Positions 21,488 to 30,041 of a stretch of DNA of 64,000 nt are shown here, one piece after another; position 1 is the stretch's first letter; the number at the start of each line of letters is the position of its first letter. Below the pieces are notes generated by a model, which was not told the origin of the DNA, ran no database searches, and saw only the letters and a program-made list of their open reading frames with translations. Made by a program: the position numbers and the translations under genes. Source of the DNA: Pseudomonas sp. TH41 (GTDB taxonomy: Bacteria; Pseudomonadota; Gammaproteobacteria; Pseudomonadales; Pseudomonadaceae); the NCBI RefSeq assembly GCF_016650695.1, contig NZ_JAEKFH010000005.1, positions 310,001 through 374,000 of the forward strand, written 5' to 3'.

Positions 21488-21836
21488 CACGCGCCCTCCC
21501 TGTGGCACCACTTTTGATATCGGCCACCCCGCCCGCCACGCCGTCAGGTGGCGCGACCATGACCCAGGTGTCTTTGCGCTCGGCAATCGGGTCCATCGGC
21601 GCGTTGCGCAGGTAACGCTGCTCGACCAGTTGCTCGACGGAATCGGGATAACGCCCGGTGTCGCCGTAGTAGTGATCCAGGGCTTCGCGCATCGCCGACA
21701 GGCTTTGGCGCAAAGTGGTCTCTTTCGAGGCCTCGAGGCTGTTGAAGTACCGGGGCAAGGCAATGGTCATCAGAGTCGCGATGATTGCCATGACCACCAT
21801 CAATTCCAACAAGGTAAAACCCTTCTGCCGACGCAT
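21462..21836 (-). CDS. Pseudopilin (GspG/GspH-like, second of the operon)
   Basis: 124 residues. Prepilin N-terminus MRRQKG-FTLLELMVVMAII with Glu5 and the cleavage site after Gly. The rest is short and GspG-like (HYYGDTGRYPDSVEQLVEQ, DP.AERKDTWV, SEW end). Start ATG 21836. Needs a prepilin peptidase, which is not in this window (PilD elsewhere is the likely source). Confidence 0.82.
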   Translation of the reverse strand: MRRQKGFTLLELMVVMAIIATLMTIALPRYFNSLEASKETTLRQSLSAMREALDHYYGDTGRYPDSVEQLVEQRYLRNAPMDPIAERKDTWVMVAPPDGVAGGVADIKSGATGRARDGSLYSEW

Positions 21837-21840
21837 AGGC

Positions 21841-22314
21841 TCACCACTCGCGGTAGCTGATTCCGTTAAGTCCCTTGCCCCGGGCCTTGGAGTACACGTC
21901 AAAGACGTCCTCGCCCTCCCGTGGGTTTTGAGCCGTGCTGTCATAGGCGCGCAGGCCCCAGCCGCCTTCGTCGTCACGCTTGACTGCTGCCAACGGGTCA
22001 TGGGGCACGCGCCGCAGGAAGTAAAACTTGGCGCCCTTGGCGCTGCGCACATCGCGCACGCCTTCCACCAGCACTGTCAGGTTGGGCGGATAGCCGCTGC
22101 TGTTCAGCGACTTCTCGATATAGCCCGCATCGAAGGCGCGTTTGTAAGCGTCGATGGCATCGCGAATCTGGTACAGCGCCGTGCGCAGATCCTGCTCTTT
22201 ACCCCGGCGCACCACAGTCTCGGTCAGCGGCGCGGCCATGCCGGCCAGCAGGCCGATCAGGGCCAGCGTCACCACGACTTCGATCAAGGTAAAACCGCGT
22301 TGCGAGGCATTCAT
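21841..22314 (-). CDS. Pseudopilin (GspG-like, first of the operon)
   Basis: 157 residues. Prepilin N-terminus MNASQRG-FTLIEVVVTLALIG with Glu5. The body has QDLRTALYQIRDAIDAYKRAFDAGY and VPHDPLAA, and ends SYREW like its neighbour. The in-frame codon at 22320 is TTG, so ATG 22314 is chosen. The gene begins within a few bases of the secretin stop. Confidence 0.82.
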   Translation of the reverse strand: MNASQRGFTLIEVVVTLALIGLLAGMAAPLTETVVRRGKEQDLRTALYQIRDAIDAYKRAFDAGYIEKSLNSSGYPPNLTVLVEGVRDVRSAKGAKFYFLRRVPHDPLAAVKRDDEGGWGLRAYDSTAQNPREGEDVFDVYSKARGKGLNGISYREW

Positions 22315-22316
22315 GA

Positions 22317-24149
22317 TCAAGGCTTCTCGGCGACAGCATGGGTGGATGCAACCGGCGTGCTCATGGTCTCGCTGGGAATCGCCTCGTCCATCGAGCGGTC
22401 AGGCGCCTGGATGTGCATGCTGGTTTCGGTGCCGGTCGTGAATTCCATGTCCGACGGACTTTGATACGGCAGGTTGCGCACGATCCGTGGCGTGATCGAC
22501 AGCACCAGTTCCGATTTGCTGACGTTGTCCTTGTTGCTGCCAAACAACCGGCCCAGCCAAGGAATGTCGCCAAGTCCGGGGATTTTGTTGCCGGTAGCCC
22601 CATGATCGTTACGCATCAGGCCCGCCAGGATCTGGGTTTCGCCGTCATGCAGGCGCAGGGTGGTCTGGGCGTTGCGGGTGTCGACCTGCACCGGAATCGT
22701 GCCTTGGCGGGTCGGTTCCAGTGGAGTGGCGTTACTGACTTCCAGCGCGATCTTGATCGCGACTTCGTTGTTCAAGTGCACGGTTGGCTGCACTTCCAGC
22801 TTCAGGCCGACGTCGAGATAAGTGACGCTTTCGGTGATGACCGGGCCTTGGGTCGACGGCACCGAGGTGGCGCTGATGATCGGCACACGCTGACCAATGT
22901 GGATGCGTGCCTGTTCGCGGTTGCTGACGCGAATCACCGGGCTGGCCAGGGTGTTGATGTCGTTGTCCTGGGCGTTGATCTTGGCCTGCGGCGAAGGCGA
23001 GATAGTGATCCGGCTGGAGTCGATGCCTTTCAGTTGATCGAGGATCGACACCGGTGAACCGTCGCTGTTGACCACGCCAAAGGTGTTCGGCCATTGCAGG
23101 CCGAGGTCGAGAATCCGTTGCGTGGCGACTTCCATCACCTCCACTTCCAGCACCACTTCAGGGTTGGACTGATCCTGGGATTGCAGAAGTTTTTCGGCCA
23201 TGCGCACGGCGTCTTCAGTGTCACGCATGGTCAAGGTGTTGAGGCGCTCATCGACAAACACGTCCCGGGTCTTGAGCATGGTCTTGACCATGTTCAGCGC
23301 GGTGTTGGCATCGATGCTGGTCAGGTAGAACGTGCGCATCACCAGCTCTTGATAATCCTTGAGCTTCTGCGGCGAGTCGGGGTAGATCAGCAAGGTGTTT
23401 TCGTTCACCACTTTCTGATGCAGCTGGTTCTGTTGCAGCAGCAATTGCACGGCGTCTTCGATGCGTACATCGCGCACGAAGATGGTGGCTTTCATGTCCG
23501 GGCGCAGGTCCTTGTCGAAGATGAAGTTCAAACCGGCGACCTGGGACAGCACTTCGAAGATGGTTTTCAGGTTGGCGTCGCGAAATTCCAGGGTCACTGG
23601 CCGGTCGAGGCGGGTTTTCAGTTGCGGATAAGGCACCACGTTGCGGCTCTGTACCAGGTGGATGCTGCCCTGCAGCTCCAGTGCACCTTCATTCTGCGGG
23701 TCCAGTTCGAGGATCTGTTTCACCTGACGGTCGGCGCCGTAGATGTCACCGCGACGCAGGTCGCCACGGGCCAATTCGAGTTTTTCATCCAGGCTGCGCA
23801 TGTGTTCTAACTGGCGCAGTGCGTCCTGGGCGCGGCGGTTGTTCGGTTCGATAGTCAACACCCGACCGTAAGCCATGCGGGCCGAGGCAAAGTCACGCTG
23901 GACGCGAGCCATGTCGGCCTGAGTCAAAAGCGTCGTCACCGCATAGGCACGGCCGCTGTTCAGAGCCAGATGCAGCTCGGTGTCCCGTGGGTTTTCCTTC
24001 AGCCCTTCCTGGATGCGTGCCAGGCCGGCTTCGTACTGTCCCGACTCCATCAGGCTCGTGGATTCTTGCTTGGCAATCTGCGCAGAACTGCACGCGGCCA
24101 GCCCTACGCAAACGCAGACAAGGCTCATCAGCAAACGGGATTTGTTCAT
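22317..24149 (-). CDS. Lipoprotein secretin (GspD/PilQ family) with N-terminal TPR region
   Basis: 610 residues, outer-membrane channel of the type II-like system. The signal has lipobox LAAC with lipidated C20, so it is a liposecretin like HxcQ and may reach the outer membrane without a pilotin. Residues about 30-160 look like tetratricopeptide repeats. N0/N1-type domains follow (VTLEFRDANLKTIFEVLSQV; FYLTSIDANTALNMV), then the secretin core (RVPIIS, LKLEVQPTV, IPGLGDIPWLGRLFG, ELVLSITPRIV). The C-terminal tail beyond about 570 is Ser/Thr/Met-rich. The TPR-secretin layout differs from canonical GspD. Confidence 0.88.
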   Translation of the reverse strand: MNKSRLLMSLVCVCVGLAACSSAQIAKQESTSLMESGQYEAGLARIQEGLKENPRDTELHLALNSGRAYAVTTLLTQADMARVQRDFASARMAYGRVLTIEPNNRRAQDALRQLEHMRSLDEKLELARGDLRRGDIYGADRQVKQILELDPQNEGALELQGSIHLVQSRNVVPYPQLKTRLDRPVTLEFRDANLKTIFEVLSQVAGLNFIFDKDLRPDMKATIFVRDVRIEDAVQLLLQQNQLHQKVVNENTLLIYPDSPQKLKDYQELVMRTFYLTSIDANTALNMVKTMLKTRDVFVDERLNTLTMRDTEDAVRMAEKLLQSQDQSNPEVVLEVEVMEVATQRILDLGLQWPNTFGVVNSDGSPVSILDQLKGIDSSRITISPSPQAKINAQDNDINTLASPVIRVSNREQARIHIGQRVPIISATSVPSTQGPVITESVTYLDVGLKLEVQPTVHLNNEVAIKIALEVSNATPLEPTRQGTIPVQVDTRNAQTTLRLHDGETQILAGLMRNDHGATGNKIPGLGDIPWLGRLFGSNKDNVSKSELVLSITPRIVRNLPYQSPSDMEFTTGTETSMHIQAPDRSMDEAIPSETMSTPVASTHAVAEKP

Positions 24150-24667
24150 TGCGTGCTCCCCACAGACAACGTCTGAGACAAATGCAGAGGCAGGTAGACA
24201 AAGCTGAGTTCCACATCGGAAATCCCCTCGATCCGCCAGGTGTCGTCGATCACATCCCCTTTGCGCACGACGTATATTTTTTCGCCGTTCTGCAAAAACA
24301 CTTGCAGGTCTGTACGGTCATTCAGCTTGCCAATGAACTGGAAAGGCATCGGCGGCACGCTAGGGGCTTGCGCCACCGGGTTCAGGTTGACGGGTTGTTC
24401 AGTGACGCTGGCCAGCACCGGCGCCGCCTTCCAGCTGCGGGCGGCGAACAGATCGCCGGCCGGACTGAGGTCCTTGATGACAACGGGGTTTTTTCCGGCG
24501 GCAGCCGCTGGCTGAGCAGCAACGGTTTTGCTGTTGCCCGGCGTGGCCACGACCGCCACCGAAGCCTCACCCTCGTCTGCCTGTTTGAAGTATTCAGGGC
24601 CCCAGGCCAGCACTGCGGCTACGCCGAAGAACGCCACCCAACTCACTGTGCGTTTGGTCTTCATCAT
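24146..24667 (-). CDS. PilP/GspC-like inner-membrane protein
   Basis: 173 residues. One N-terminal membrane segment (WVAFFGVAAVLAWG), an Ala/Pro linker, then a small beta domain (PFQFIGKLNDRTDLQVFLQNGEKIYVVRKGDVI), the HR/PilP fold that links the inner platform to the secretin. I recall such proteins being labelled secretion system X in Pseudomonas annotations. Start ATG overlaps the pilO-like stop (ATGA); ATG 24664 is an alternative. Confidence 0.75.
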   Translation of the reverse strand: MMKTKRTVSWVAFFGVAAVLAWGPEYFKQADEGEASVAVVATPGNSKTVAAQPAAAAGKNPVVIKDLSPAGDLFAARSWKAAPVLASVTEQPVNLNPVAQAPSVPPMPFQFIGKLNDRTDLQVFLQNGEKIYVVRKGDVIDDTWRIEGISDVELSFVYLPLHLSQTLSVGSTQ

Positions 24668-25212
24668 GACCTCGACAGGTAAAGGGTCATGCGGATCCGC
24701 CCGGTCAGGTCGGTGTCGGCGATTTTTTTACGCTGGAACTCCACGTCCTCCACCACCACTGCCGGCAACTGGCCGAGCAAGGCATGCAGGAAGCGCCGCA
24801 GTTGCGGATAGCTGCCGCGTACCGGCAGCAGAATCTGATAGCGGGCCAAATGCGTCTTGGGGTCGATGCCCAGGGAATATTCGCCTCGGGCCAGGGTGAT
24901 GTGTTCCTGGGCCGCCAGCGCGTAGATCTTGTCGATGGCCACGGTGGCCTGAGGCTGCGACGGCAATTTGCTGCGGAAATCGTCGAGCTGACGTTGCGGC
25001 ACCACCGGGGCGGCGATGCTGCCGTCTTCGACCTTGGCCAGGTATTCGGTCGCCTCGCGGGTGTCCTGGCTGAGCTGTTGCAGCGACTGCCAGTCCGGCA
25101 GCAAACCCGCCAAGGCATAGGCCATTGCCAGCAGCAACAGTGCCAGTCCTGCCAGACCGGGTACACCCAGCCCTTGCAGGTATTCGTGGACGATCAATCT
25201 AGGGATTCGCAT
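24664..25212 (-). CDS. PilO/GspM-like inner-membrane platform protein
   Basis: 182 residues. One membrane segment (about 20-40, LAGLALLLLAMAYALAGLL), a coiled coil, then a ferredoxin-like domain with YQILLPVRGSYPQLRRFLHALL, typical of PilO. The start is ATG 25212 with GGGAG upstream; the longer frame starts at TTG. Overlaps the PilN-like gene by 14 bp. Confidence 0.75.
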   Translation of the reverse strand: MRIPRLIVHEYLQGLGVPGLAGLALLLLAMAYALAGLLPDWQSLQQLSQDTREATEYLAKVEDGSIAAPVVPQRQLDDFRSKLPSQPQATVAIDKIYALAAQEHITLARGEYSLGIDPKTHLARYQILLPVRGSYPQLRRFLHALLGQLPAVVVEDVEFQRKKIADTDLTGRIRMTLYLSRS

Positions 25213-25744
25213 CGCCAATCTCCCAGCTAGCCGACAGGTTGAATTGCACCGGGTGTTCCGGCACGTTGGCCACGATTTCGTGGCTCAGCAGCGACACATC
25301 GGACAGCTCGTCGCTGGCTTCCAGGCGCTGGTGGAACGCGAGCATTGCTTCCAGATCCCGCGCTTCGGCACTGATCCGCACCTGACCTTTGCGCGCGTCC
25401 GGGGTCAGGGTCAGCAAGGCGATGTCGTCACGTGGCATGGCTTCGAGCATGGCGAACAGGCGTTCCCATGGCCGACGCAGTTGCTGGGAAACCTTGCGCA
25501 TCTCAGCAAGGTTCTGCGCCTGCTCGCGGATTTGCGCCGGTGTCAGGCTGACCTTGCCGCTGGTGTCGCCAGTGAGTACGCGCTGAGTCGTCTGCAAATG
25601 GCCTTGCTGTTGCGCGGATTGCTCACTGACGTGCTGCTGAACCAGGACGCAGGCCAACGTCAATGCCAGGCCACCGGCCAGCAGGCTCCAGCCCAAGGGA
25701 CCCGAGCGGCGTTGTGGCTGAAAGTCGAGCATCAGGGCGCGCAT
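25199..25744 (-). CDS. PilN/GspL C-terminal-like inner-membrane protein
   Basis: 181 residues. A short cytoplasmic start (LDFQPQRR), one membrane segment (LGWSLLAGGLALTLACVLV), a coiled coil and a periplasmic ferredoxin-like domain (ISAEARDLEAMLAFHQRLEAS). With the PilM-like protein upstream it makes the PilM-PilN pair equivalent to one GspL. ATG 25732 is an alternative start. Confidence 0.72.
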   Translation of the reverse strand: MRALMLDFQPQRRSGPLGWSLLAGGLALTLACVLVQQHVSEQSAQQQGHLQTTQRVLTGDTSGKVSLTPAQIREQAQNLAEMRKVSQQLRRPWERLFAMLEAMPRDDIALLTLTPDARKGQVRISAEARDLEAMLAFHQRLEASDELSDVSLLSHEIVANVPEHPVQFNLSASWEIGDANP

Positions 25745-25745
25745 G

Positions 25746-26549
25746 TCAGGCCACCGCCCGGGACATCACGTACAAACAATCGTGTACGCAAGTCCGGTCT
25801 TCTTCGAGCGTGCGCAGGTGCACGCCGGGCACCTCTGGGTGTGAGTCAATGCGCGCCGGCGTGTGCAGATAAACGCTCAGCGGCCGTTCGCTGGTGGAGG
25901 CCTGCAACTGGTGTTCACGACCGATCAGCGCAGTCAGCGCGGCGTCGCTGTCGCTGCTGCCCACCGAACGCACCGACGTCCAGCGTCCTTCCCGGGCCAT
26001 CAGCAAGACGCTGCGGACCGGCTCGGCGACCACAAACAGGAAGTCGCCGGCGTCGAAGCTCGGGTCGAAATGATTGAACGCCGCCATCAGGTAAGGCTGC
26101 ACCGACCGCAAGCGCAGGCCACGACCGCTGGCCAGACTGCGCAGGCGCGCCAGCAAGTCTTCGGGCAATGCCGTGGCGATCCGGTCGTAGCCTGCCGGCT
26201 CGGCCGACAGCACCAGGCTCCAGGGTTGAGTCGGTATGCCGTAGAGGTCTTCGAAGCACAGCCGGGCAAACCCGAGCAGTTCGACGGGGCTGCTGATCTG
26301 TTCGCTCCACGGCACCAGGCAGAAGCGGCTGAAGTGCCCGGAAATCACCACGCTCAATTCGGCACCGGGACGGGTGTGTTCAGCCAGCAAACGGTCGAGG
26401 GTTTCCAGGGCCACCGCCCAGGCATGGAAGCCTTCGTCGATAAATCCGACACTGCCCAGCCACAGGGTTTCGCTGCCCCGACGCTGCCCCAGGCCGACAC
26501 CACTGGCGCCGAGCACGGCGACATAACGCTCACGAGATAAAAGTGACAC
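25746..26549 (-). CDS. PilM/GspL-like cytoplasmic actin-fold protein
   Basis: 267 residues, divergent. Position between the ATPase and the PilN-like gene, and a beta-rich actin-like sequence (ERYVAVLGASGVGLGQRRG at the start, FDAGDFLFVVAEPVRSVLLM), suggest a PilM-like adaptor that recruits the ATPase. The start is GTG 26549, with GAGGAG 7 nt upstream; the upstream ATG frame has unnatural composition. It overlaps the gspE-like gene by 20 bp. The family call rests partly on context. Confidence 0.6.
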   Translation of the reverse strand: MSLLSRERYVAVLGASGVGLGQRRGSETLWLGSVGFIDEGFHAWAVALETLDRLLAEHTRPGAELSVVISGHFSRFCLVPWSEQISSPVELLGFARLCFEDLYGIPTQPWSLVLSAEPAGYDRIATALPEDLLARLRSLASGRGLRLRSVQPYLMAAFNHFDPSFDAGDFLFVVAEPVRSVLLMAREGRWTSVRSVGSSDSDAALTALIGREHQLQASTSERPLSVYLHTPARIDSHPEVPGVHLRTLEEDRTCVHDCLYVMSRAVA

Positions 26550-28236
26550 GATTGATCTCCTCGAGAGTGGTCCGGCCCTCTTGCACCAGTTCCAGCGCCG
26601 ACTCGCGCAACAGGCGCAAGCCACGGCTGCACGCCAGGGCCTTGATTTTCGAAATGGGTTGGCGCTCGACGATCATTTGCCGCAGTTCGTCGTCCAGGTG
26701 CAGCAGCTCGGCAATCGCCGTGCGCCCGCGGTAACCGGTGCCACGGCAATGGCCGCAACCCTTGCCATGAACGAAGTGGTAGTGGTCGACCTTTTGCGGA
26801 TCGAGCCCCGAAGCGCACAGCTCCTCGTCAGTCGGCTGGCTCGGTGCGCTGCAACTGGTGCAGACCAGGCGGATCAAGCGCTGGGCCAACACGGCATTGA
26901 GCGCGGAGACCAGGCTGTAAGGATCGATTTCCATCTGGGTGAACCGGCCGATCACGTCGAATACGTTGTTGGCGTGAATGGTGGTGAACACCAGGTGCCC
27001 GGTCAGCGCCGATTGCACAGCGATCTGCGCCGTGTCGGGGTCACGGATTTCACCGACCATGATCTTGTCCGGGTCATGGCGCAGGATCGAGCGCAAACCA
27101 CGGGCGAAGGTCAGGCCTTTCTTTTCGTTAACCGGGATTTGCAGCACGCCCGGCAATTGGTATTCCACCGGGTCTTCAATGGTGATGATCTTTTCCACAC
27201 CGTGGTTGATCTCGGTGATCATCGCGTACAGCGTGGTGGTTTTGCCGCTCCCGGTGGGGCCGGTCACCAGCACCATGCCGTAAGGTTCGGCCGCCAGCCG
27301 CCGCAGGTGACGCAGGGTTTCATCTTCGAAGCCCAGGGCTTGCAACTGCACGCCGCAGACCTTGTCCGCCAGGTCCTGTTTGTCGAGCACCCGCAGCACC
27401 GCGTCTTCGCCGAAAATGCTCGGCATGATCGAGACCCGAAAGTCGATCTGCCGACCACTGATGCCGATCTTGAAGCGACCGTCCTGGGGCACGCGTTTTT
27501 CGCCGATGTCCAGTTCGGCCATGACCTTGACCCGGGAAATCACTTGCTCGGCGAACTCGCTGCCCTGGATCTTGCTGATGTTGTTGAGTACGCCATCGAT
27601 CCGGTACTTGATCACCAGCCCGCTGCCGGTGGTGCCCAGGTGGATATCACTGGCATGCATTTTCAGCGCGTCGTAAAGGGTCGAGTTGACCAGCTTGACC
27701 ACCACGCTGGAGTCTTCGCTGATGCTGGTCAGCGACAGGCTTTGCAGGGTATCGGTTTCGATATGGGCGTCGGCCTGGGCGTTGAGCGATTCCACCGCGT
27801 GGAAGCTCTCTTCGTGGCGCGCCAGATAAGCCTTCAAGTCATCGGCATGCACCAGGTACAGCGGCGCGCCGTGCAGGCAGTCATCAATCCAGGCCAGGCG
27901 CGACGTATCGAAGGGGTCGGCGAAGACGCCGATGACCGCCTCGCCATGACGCAGCAGGATGAATTCGCGCTTGAGGCATTGGGCCAGGGTGACCCGGTCG
28001 AATACCGGGGTGGCTTTGAACAGGGTGTCGGTGTCGAGCACCGGGTAATGCAGGGTAGCGCCGAGGCACTCGATGAAGGGCATGGGGGCCAGTTCGCACA
28101 GCACCCCGAGGGCTTCCAGTACCCGTTCGCCGGAACTGGCGGCCAGGGACCGGGCCTGGGCTAATTGCTCACTGGAAAAACGAGACGGTACACAGTCCAA
28201 CAGCGCCGGTTCGACGGCAAGGGATAGACGGTCCAT
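26530..28236 (-). CDS. gspE: GspE/PilB-family secretion ATPase
   Basis: 568 residues, hexameric ATPase driving pseudopilus assembly. N1E-like domain (residues ~1-145), then Walker A GPTGSGKTT (326 on), Asp box (IITIEDPVEYQL), Walker B/His box (GEIRDPDTAQIAVQSALTGH) and a zinc-binding tetracysteine (CTSC ... CGHC). Start ATG 28236 (MDRLSLAVEP) with GGAGAG upstream. Second gene of the operon after the receiver protein. Confidence 0.92.
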   Translation of the reverse strand: MDRLSLAVEPALLDCVPSRFSSEQLAQARSLAASSGERVLEALGVLCELAPMPFIECLGATLHYPVLDTDTLFKATPVFDRVTLAQCLKREFILLRHGEAVIGVFADPFDTSRLAWIDDCLHGAPLYLVHADDLKAYLARHEESFHAVESLNAQADAHIETDTLQSLSLTSISEDSSVVVKLVNSTLYDALKMHASDIHLGTTGSGLVIKYRIDGVLNNISKIQGSEFAEQVISRVKVMAELDIGEKRVPQDGRFKIGISGRQIDFRVSIMPSIFGEDAVLRVLDKQDLADKVCGVQLQALGFEDETLRHLRRLAAEPYGMVLVTGPTGSGKTTTLYAMITEINHGVEKIITIEDPVEYQLPGVLQIPVNEKKGLTFARGLRSILRHDPDKIMVGEIRDPDTAQIAVQSALTGHLVFTTIHANNVFDVIGRFTQMEIDPYSLVSALNAVLAQRLIRLVCTSCSAPSQPTDEELCASGLDPQKVDHYHFVHGKGCGHCRGTGYRGRTAIAELLHLDDELRQMIVERQPISKIKALACSRGLRLLRESALELVQEGRTTLEEINRVTFIS

Positions 28237-28320
28237 GGCATGCTCTCCAACGCCGGGGGCTTTGAGCCCTGTCGACGCGGCGAGCAATTACGGCATGTAC
28301 CGGAACGGCTTGTCGCGCCA

Positions 28321-28854
28321 CTACTCCCCGGTGAGCAATTGTTCGTCGTCTGGTGCCATGGAAGCCGATGAACTTCGTCGGCGGTCCGCCAGCACCCAAC
28401 TGCCGTCGTACAACTGCAGCGGGAAACTCTCGGTCCTGCTCTGGCGTCGTTCGACAAATCCTTCGGAAGGGCTCACACCTGCTTTGAGTTCGCGCTCCAT
28501 CCCTAAAAGGTCACAGACTGCACGGGCCAATTCCGCCAATGGAAACGGTTTGAACAGGATGTGACTGACTCCCAGTTGCCGGGCCCGCTCACAGACTTCA
28601 GCGGTTGGGTGCCCTGTGATCAGTACAAAATGACACTTCCTGTTCTGGCGGACGGCATCGAGCACCTGAAAGCCTTCCATATCGGGCAAGCGGTAATCGA
28701 ACACCATCACATCGGGTGCAAAACGCTCGGCTTCGCCGATTGCCATGGCACCGTCATGAGCTATCCGAACGTCCAGCGCTTGCGCCTGAAGGTAATCCTT
28801 GAGGTTTTCTGCAAGGAGCTGTTCGTCTTCGACAACCAGTACTTTGTTTAACAA
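28321..28854 (-). CDS. Receiver-only response regulator heading the secretion operon
   Basis: 177 residues: one receiver domain (about 1-120, phosphoacceptor Asp in VMVFDYRLPD) and a ~55-residue tail with no output domain. Its opening (VLVVEDEQLLAENLKDYL) closely resembles that of MnxR (ILLVEDDELLAENIQTYL), so it may share the MnxS kinases as a phosphate sink or assembly switch. The start codon is TTG at 28854, with AAGGAG 6 nt upstream. It is the first gene behind the sigma54 promoter at 28920. Confidence 0.8.
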   Translation of the reverse strand: MLNKVLVVEDEQLLAENLKDYLQAQALDVRIAHDGAMAIGEAERFAPDVMVFDYRLPDMEGFQVLDAVRQNRKCHFVLITGHPTAEVCERARQLGVSHILFKPFPLAELARAVCDLLGMERELKAGVSPSEGFVERRQSRTESFPLQLYDGSWVLADRRRSSSASMAPDDEQLLTGE

Positions 28855-28919
28855 GGTCGACTCCTTGAAACCGCAGGTCCGTTAATCGAGCCTGGGAGTA
28901 CGCGCCTTACTGAGGCTAA

Positions 28920-28935
28920 CGCACACTTCATGCCA
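28920..28935 (-). promoter_or_regulatory. Sigma54 (-24/-12) promoter of the secretion/Csg operon
   Basis: TGGCATGAAGTGTGCG has GG and GC 10 bp apart, and its -24 box is identical to the one at mnxG. Predicted start site about 28909, leaving a 55-nt leader. Confidence 0.7.
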
Positions 28936-29010
28936 GGCTGAGCGCCGGTTTTTTTACCGCTTCACGTCTTTGAATTCTATGGAAAAACCTTTTCGTACAG
29001 GAACCCCGTC

Positions 29011-29024
29011 CCCCAAAGGCGGGG
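29011..29024. promoter_or_regulatory. Putative MnxR-type activating palindrome, proximal (secretion/Csg operon)
   Basis: CCCCAAAGGCGGGG, a full CCCC-N6-GGGG match, centred about 108 bp upstream of the predicted start site. Confidence 0.55.
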
Positions 29025-29052
29025 AACCACACGGAGGTGTACGCAAGCGTTT

Positions 29053-29066
29053 CCCCACTATTGGGG
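29053..29066. promoter_or_regulatory. Putative MnxR-type activating palindrome, distal (secretion/Csg operon)
   Basis: CCCCACTATTGGGG, identical to the copy at 41128. Its centre is exactly 42 bp (four helical turns) from the proximal copy, so both lie on the same DNA face. Confidence 0.6.
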
Positions 29067-29074
29067 TTTCACAC

Positions 29075-30028
29075 TCATTCGTCGTCAATCCGTTCGATTC
29101 GATTGCTGGATCGCAGCTGTGCGAGGAACTGTAGACGAGCCTGGGCTTGATGCTGTCGGGCAAGGTACGCCCGGACCCTCTCAAGCCCTTGCTGTTCTGA
29201 GACATCGGCCGCCTCCACGTGGTTCTGCAGGTAAATCAAATGCCAGCCCAACCGCGTACGCACCGGTGTACTGACCGTCCCAGGCGCCAGGGCGAACGCC
29301 GCCGCTTCAAACTCCGGCAGCATGCGCCCACGGGGGAAATAGCCCAAATCCCCGCCATCATTGGCCGATACGTCTTCAGAACCGGCCCGGGCGACGCTGG
29401 CAAAGTCTTCTCCCTGACTGATTTTCACCTGCATCTTTTCTAAGCGTAGTCGCGCTGCTTCAACTGTAGCGGCATCAGCGTCTTGCGGCACTTTGATGAG
29501 AATGTGCGACGCCCGGACCTCCTCGGGCCGGCTCATCTCGGCGCGGTGCTCATCGTAGAACGCGCGGACCTGTTTTTCGTCCGGCTCGCTGACCTGGGTG
29601 AGGTCGGCAAACACTTGCTGGGCCGCCAGTTCACGGCGGGTGTACTCGGCAAATCCGGCTTCATCGAAACCGGCCTCTTCCAGGCGTCGGGCAAACACCT
29701 CGGCACCGCCGATGGCCTGCCGGGTCTGATCGACCTGGCTGTTCACCCTGGCGTCACTGATCACCACCCCGCGCTTGACGGCTTCTTGCCACAGCAGTTC
29801 CTTATCGATCAACGCGGTCAGCGCCGCCTGACGCAGTTGCTTGTAGGCCTTGGGATTACGAATGCTGGCGACCGCACGCCCCTGATCTTCCAGGTACTCG
29901 GCAAAATAGCGCTCCAGGCGAAATTCGGAAATTTCCTCACCATTAACCCGCGCGGCGGCCGGGCCATTGCTGCAAAACGCCACGGGAACCCACATCGTCA
30001 GCAGGATCAGCAGGGTGTTGAACGTCAT
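29075..30028 (-). CDS. Periplasmic parvulin-type peptidyl-prolyl isomerase
   Basis: 317 residues, SurA/PpiC-like. Signal peptide (to about residue 25), a SurA-N-type helical region with the PpiD/PrsA-like opening (ARVNGEEISEFRL), then a rotamase domain (about 165-265) with ASHILIKV, GEDFASVA, GGDLGYFPRGRMLPEFEAAAF and TRLGWHLI. Start has GGGAGG upstream. Last gene of the mnxG operon; probably a foldase for the large secreted oxidase or other exported parts (inference). Confidence 0.87.
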   Translation of the reverse strand: MTFNTLLILLTMWVPVAFCSNGPAAARVNGEEISEFRLERYFAEYLEDQGRAVASIRNPKAYKQLRQAALTALIDKELLWQEAVKRGVVISDARVNSQVDQTRQAIGGAEVFARRLEEAGFDEAGFAEYTRRELAAQQVFADLTQVSEPDEKQVRAFYDEHRAEMSRPEEVRASHILIKVPQDADAATVEAARLRLEKMQVKISQGEDFASVARAGSEDVSANDGGDLGYFPRGRMLPEFEAAAFALAPGTVSTPVRTRLGWHLIYLQNHVEAADVSEQQGLERVRAYLARQHQAQARLQFLAQLRSSNRIERIDDE

Positions 30029-30041
30029 GATCGGCCTCCCG

